Of a stretch of 34,783 bases of DNA, positions 32,217 to 34,783 are shown in pieces (position 1 is the stretch's first letter; each line of letters opens with the position of its first letter). Under the pieces are notes generated by a model. It saw only the letters and a program-made list of their open reading frames with translations. It was not told the origin of the DNA and did not search any database. Where the stretch lies: positions 1-34,783 of the forward strand of contig NZ_BATB01000041.1 of the NCBI RefSeq assembly GCF_000466965.1. Reading direction: 5' to 3'. A program made the position numbers and the translations under genes. This DNA is from Limimaricola cinnabarinus LL-001. GTDB taxonomy: Bacteria > Pseudomonadota > Alphaproteobacteria > Rhodobacterales > Rhodobacteraceae.

Positions 32217-32543
32217 GTGACCGCGCTCGCTCATGATGTCTCGAAGCTCACCGATCGCTATCAGACGACCGTGCCAAGCGGCGTGCGCAAGCAGCTGCAC
32301 TTGGACAAGGGTGATACAATTCGCTACTGTACCGAGCCGAACGGCCGTGTCTATATCGAGCCTGTGCATGCCGAAGAAGAAGATCCCGCGCTCGGTGCAT
32401 TCCTCGACTTCATCGCAGCTGACATCACAGTGCATCCGGAACGTCTTCAGGCGTTCGACGGTGCCTTGCATGACCGCTTGAAGGCGCTGGTCGGAGAGGT
32501 CGAAATCGATCTCGGTGAGCCACTGTCGCCTGAGGACGAATGA
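32217..32543 (+). CDS. prlF: PrlF-family antitoxin
   Basis: 108 residues, GTG start at 32217. The N-terminal SpoVT/AbrB-like swapped-hairpin fold reads VSKLTDRYQTTVPSGVRKQLHLDKGDTIRYCTEPNGRVYIEP; the C-terminal part (DPALGAFLDFIAADITVHPERLQAFDGALHDRLKALV) is the conserved toxin-binding region of PrlF (SohA). It neutralises YhaV and represses the operon. Its stop overlaps the yhaV start (ATGA). Confidence 0.9.
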   Translation: MTALAHDVSKLTDRYQTTVPSGVRKQLHLDKGDTIRYCTEPNGRVYIEPVHAEEEDPALGAFLDFIAADITVHPERLQAFDGALHDRLKALVGEVEIDLGEPLSPEDE

Positions 32544-33058
32544 CTGGCGGTGCTGCGCCCGCCGAAGCGCCGCTCGTCGTCAACGGATGGTCGATCTATG
32601 CGCACCCAGTCTTCCTTGAACAGCTGGAAGCGCTGATCGCTGAGGTCGAAGGCCGTAAGGCGCGCGACCCTCAGAACTGGCACAGGAAGAACTGCACGAA
32701 GCGGTTGGCGGCAATTCTCAAGCTGGTGACCGAGGCGATACCAGCTGATCCGGGCGCCCGAGACTTCCGGCAGGGTGACACACTTGGCGATCACCGCAGG
32801 CACTGGTTCCGAGCAAAGTTCTTCCAGCAGTATCGGCTGTTCTACCGGTTCAGCAGTGAGGCAAAGATCATCGTGCTTGCGTGGGTAAACGACGAGAAGA
32901 CCTTGCGCGCCTATGGCAGCAAAACCGATGCCTATGCGACCTTCACCGGGATGTTGAACGACGGCAACCCGCCAGAAGATTTCGACGCGTTGATGAAAGC
33001 GGCCATGGGTGCGGCGGAGCGGTTCGAGAGAGGCCTCGGGGCCGCGCCTGGCCGCTGA
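32540..33058 (+). CDS. yhaV: YhaV-family toxin
   Basis: 172 residues. VVNGWSIYAHPVFLEQLEALIAEVE, NWHRKNCTKRLAAILKLVTEAIPADPGARDFRQGDTLG, HWFRAKFFQQYRLFYRF and IIVLAWVNDEKTLRAYGSKTDAYATFTGMLNDGNPPEDFDAL are all characteristic of YhaV, a RelE-superfamily ribonuclease toxin. With PrlF it makes a type II module that would stabilise the replicon. The start is coupled to prlF by a four-base overlap. Confidence 0.93.
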   Translation: MTGGAAPAEAPLVVNGWSIYAHPVFLEQLEALIAEVEGRKARDPQNWHRKNCTKRLAAILKLVTEAIPADPGARDFRQGDTLGDHRRHWFRAKFFQQYRLFYRFSSEAKIIVLAWVNDEKTLRAYGSKTDAYATFTGMLNDGNPPEDFDALMKAAMGAAERFERGLGAAPGR

Positions 33059-33114
33059 GGAGGGCATCGGGGGAGCTCCTATGTCACTCAGCCAACACGT
33101 CCTGCGGATCCCCA

Positions 33115-33175
33115 CACGAAAAAACCCGGGCGGCAACGATCTCTCGCTGCGCAACCGGGCATTCTTGTTTGAAAA
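33115..33175 (+). terminator. Possible bidirectional terminator after yhaV
   Basis: An A6 run (33119-33124), CCCGG, an imperfect stem-loop, CCGGG and ATTCTTGTTT are arranged as a terminator readable from both sides. It lies about 60 bp after the yhaV stop. The arms pair well only over the outer five bases. A second small dyad, GGGCGC-A-GCGCCC, is at 33198-33210. Confidence 0.45.
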
Positions 33176-33229
33176 GGAAATATGACTTTGTGGATTTGGG
33201 CGCAGCGCCCGTAGGCGCTGGCTTCGCTA

Positions 33230-33460
33230 TCAGGCTGCGTAAAGGCCACGAACCGGCGACCCTGGGCGGGCTTCGGTCAGCTTGACGAACATGCCTCGGT
33301 AGCCGGCGCGAACGACTTCGCTGACATCCCACCAGGCGGGGGTGATGGCCGTCTCATAGCTGTCTTCCGTGTCGAGCCCCTCATCGGCCTCAGCGAGGTC
33401 CTGTGCGTTGGCCTCGGCGAAATCGATCGCATCGAGCAGCCGAAGTTCGGAGCGAGGCAT
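33230..33460 (-). CDS. Hypothetical protein, possibly cut at its start by an IS
   Basis: 76 residues, acidic start (LRLLDAIDFAEANAQDLAEADEGLDTEDSYETA) and TPAWWDVSEVVRAGYRGMFVKLTEARPG, which looks like genuine small plasmid protein sequence. There is no ribosome-binding site before the ATG at 33460, and the IS110 stub begins 13 bp upstream, so the original start may have been lost. Family not recognised. Confidence 0.45.
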   Translation of the reverse strand: MPRSELRLLDAIDFAEANAQDLAEADEGLDTEDSYETAITPAWWDVSEVVRAGYRGMFVKLTEARPGSPVRGLYAA

Positions 33461-33473
33461 TTGAAACGTAACC

Positions 33474-33813
33474 GATGGGGTGGACGCCCCCCGGCGGCAT
33501 CAATGTGCCATGATAGCGGGTGTTGAAGTACCGCTAAGGAGGGAGCGTCCATCGGAGAGGTTAGCATCATCGGCCTGGATCTGGCCAAGAACGTGTTTCA
33601 AGCGCATGGTGCCGGGGCGGATGGGGCGGTCGTGTTCCGGCGCAAGCTGTCGCGGACGCAGCTACTGAAGTTCATCGCAGCGCAGTCGCCTTGCATTGTG
33701 GCGATGGAGGCAAGTGCCAGCGCCCATCACTGGGGCCGAGCGATAGGCGAGCTTGGGCACGAAGTCCGGCTGATCCCTCCTGCCTATGTGAAACCATTCG
33801 TGAAGCGGCAGAA
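33474..33813 (+). pseudogene. IS110-family element A, N-terminal stub
   Basis: The frame VSIIGLDLAKNVFQAHGAGADG, VFRRKLSRTQLLKFIAAQSPCIVAMEASASAHHWGRAIGELGHEVRLIPPAYVKPFVKRQK is the RuvC-like DEDD N-terminus of IS110 transposases (first Asp in GLDLAK, Glu in AMEAS). The place of the start codon holds ATC (33551) behind an AAGGAGGG site. After KRQK the frame enters a second IS110 leader, so it is cut there. Confidence 0.8.
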
Positions 33814-34097
33814 GATGGGATGGTTGCCGCCCTCCCCAGACGGCACCGCGATGTGCCATGGTCGTGGTGTTCAAGGCTACGCAAAGGAGAGGATGGCAAA
33901 TGAAAGATACAATGATCGGTGTAGATCTGGCAAAGAGCGTCTTCCAGCTTCACGGGGCCAGCATGGCCGGACACTTGAAGTTTCGAAGGAAGGTAACTCG
34001 GATCCAGTTTCGACAGTTCATGTCGAAGCACGAACCTGCCGTCGTGGTGATGGAGGCCTGTGGCAGCGCGAGCAATTGGGCGCGAGAGATGATCAAG
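33814..34097 (+). pseudogene. IS110-family element B, N-terminal stub
   Basis: The leader from 33814 (GATGGGATGG...GATGTGCCATGG) resembles the leader of element A. The coding start at 33900 (MKDTMIGVDLAKSVFQLHGASMAGHLKFRRKVTRIQFRQFMSKHEPAVVVMEACGSASNWAREMIK) is again an IS110 N-terminus, with GVDLAK and MEACGSA. It is cut after 66 residues by the left end of an IS21 element. Confidence 0.8.
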
Positions 34098-34783
34098 TGA
34101 GAACGGCGGTGAGAAAGTCGGCCACGGTAGCGGCGGGGTGAGCCTGCTGCGGGCGGCGTGAAAGTCGTCCACCTTTACCCTTTCTGGAGGCAGGGAGGGC
34201 GGGAGGATTTTCACCGTGGACTTGTATCGCAAGGTGCGACTGGCCTGTGCCGAGGGGATGAGCCAGCGAGAGGCGGCGCGTCATTTCAACATCTCGCGTG
34301 ACAGCGTAGCCAAGATGATGGCGTTCTCTGCTCCGCCCGGCTACCGCCGCACGGCGCCCGTGAAGCGGCCGAAGCTGGAGGCCTATACGGGGATCATCGA
34401 CGGCTGGCTGGAGGGGGATCGCGCGGTTCATCGCAAGCAGCGGCACACGGCCAAGCGGGTATTCGAGCGGCTTCGTGACGAGCATGGTTTTTGCGGCGGC
34501 TACACGATCGAGAAGGATTACATGCGGGAGCGCGAACGGCGCGGCCGCGAGATGTTCGTGCCGCTGGCGCATCCGCCCGGTCACGCCCAGGCCGACTTCG
34601 GCGAGGCGGTGGTCGTCATCGGCGGGATCGAACAGAAGGCGCATTTCTTTGTCATGGACTTGCCGCACAGCGATGCCTGTTTCGTGCGGGCTTATCCCGC
34701 GGCGACAGCGGAAGCCTGGGTCGACGGCCACGTCCATGCCTTTGCATTCTTCGGCAAGGTGCCCGGAGCTATGCCTGAGTTTG
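34098..34783 (+). mobile_element. IS21-family element, left part
   Basis: Starts with TGAGAACGG directly after the broken IS110 frame. Two related 21-bp repeats, 34105-34125 and 34152-34172 (18 of 21 identical, core GAAAGTCG), are the multiple terminal repeats typical of IS21 ends. istA follows and runs off the window. Confidence 0.8.
34216..34783 (+). CDS. istA: IS21-family transposase IstA, N-terminal part
   Basis: At least 189 residues, open at the right edge. GTG start at 34216 (VDLYRKVRLACAEGMSQREAARHFNISRDSVAKMMAFSAPPGYRR), a helix-turn-helix, followed by KQRHTAKRVFERLRDEHGFCGGYTIEKDYMRE and the integrase core start GHAQADFGEAVVVIGG with the first catalytic Asp and FFVMDLPHSDACFVRAYPAATAEAWVDGHVHAFAFFG. 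GGGAGG precedes; an upstream ATT (34208) is another possible start. The last residues (KVPGAMPEF) depart from the usual ending of this region. IstB would lie outside. Confidence 0.88.
   Translation, partial: MDLYRKVRLACAEGMSQREAARHFNISRDSVAKMMAFSAPPGYRRTAPVKRPKLEAYTGIIDGWLEGDRAVHRKQRHTAKRVFERLRDEHGFCGGYTIEKDYMRERERRGREMFVPLAHPPGHAQADFGEAVVVIGGIEQKAHFFVMDLPHSDACFVRAYPAATAEAWVDGHVHAFAFFGKVPGAMPEF

Noticed and set aside
1..34783. tRNA, rRNA or classical riboswitch
   Set aside because: None could be recognised by eye on either strand; a covariance-model search would be needed to exclude small cases.

Overview
The window is about 34.8 kb of high-GC DNA. Codon use, gene families and IS types suggest an alphaproteobacterium, most likely a Rhodobacteraceae-type plasmid or plasmid-derived genomic island; this is inferred from style, since no rRNA or housekeeping gene is present. 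It is accessory DNA throughout.

Layout. (1) 1-1569: a mercury-resistance block, merA (only its start), merF, merP and merT on the minus strand, with merR divergent and a textbook 19-bp-spacer MerR promoter between. (2) 1649-5901: a secreted HNH nuclease, a tyrosine integrase, an unknown small gene, a frameshifted XRE regulator and a membrane GGDEF diguanylate cyclase. (3) 6150-11120: an IS3 orfA relic, a secreted fasciclin protein, a frameshifted dienelactone hydrolase, a membrane PQQ dehydrogenase and a decayed HSL-type esterase behind it. (4) 11587-12716: a ParD/ParE toxin-antitoxin pair with a near-consensus promoter, and a small exported protein. (5) 12838-25108: the most unusual block. 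It holds an adenine DNA methyltransferase in three frames behind a 23-bp palindrome; a 1.5-kb gene-free stretch with 21-bp iteron-like repeats next to an AT tract; a replication-initiator-like protein; a PemK/MazF-like protein with an unknown partner; an unknown minus-strand gene; and an operon of an AlpA-like DNA-binding protein with two unusual tyrosine recombinases, the second carrying a duplicated N-terminal domain. (6) 24638-27506: a set of unknown minus-strand genes, with an IS3 orfB relic on the plus strand. (7) 27653-34783: an insertion-sequence graveyard (a complete IS3 element with unusual 15-bp flanking repeats, a truncated IS5, an IS110 C-terminal half, two IS110 N-terminal stubs and the start of an IS21) around a 53-bp near-perfect palindrome, an unknown gene with a HARP-like N-terminus, a Rap1a relic and a PrlF/YhaV toxin-antitoxin pair.

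How it fits together. Blocks 4, 5 and 7 carry typical plasmid maintenance functions: two toxin-antitoxin modules, a possible Rep plus origin, a methyltransferase and recombinases. Mercury resistance and the oxidoreductase cluster look like cargo. A recurring feature is single-base indels, mostly deletions, that split otherwise well conserved genes, including orfA of the intact-looking IS3 element. Either the replicon is decaying or the assembly carries homopolymer errors, so several entries called pseudogene here may be intact in the living organism. All assignments come from reading the sequence; no database search was made.
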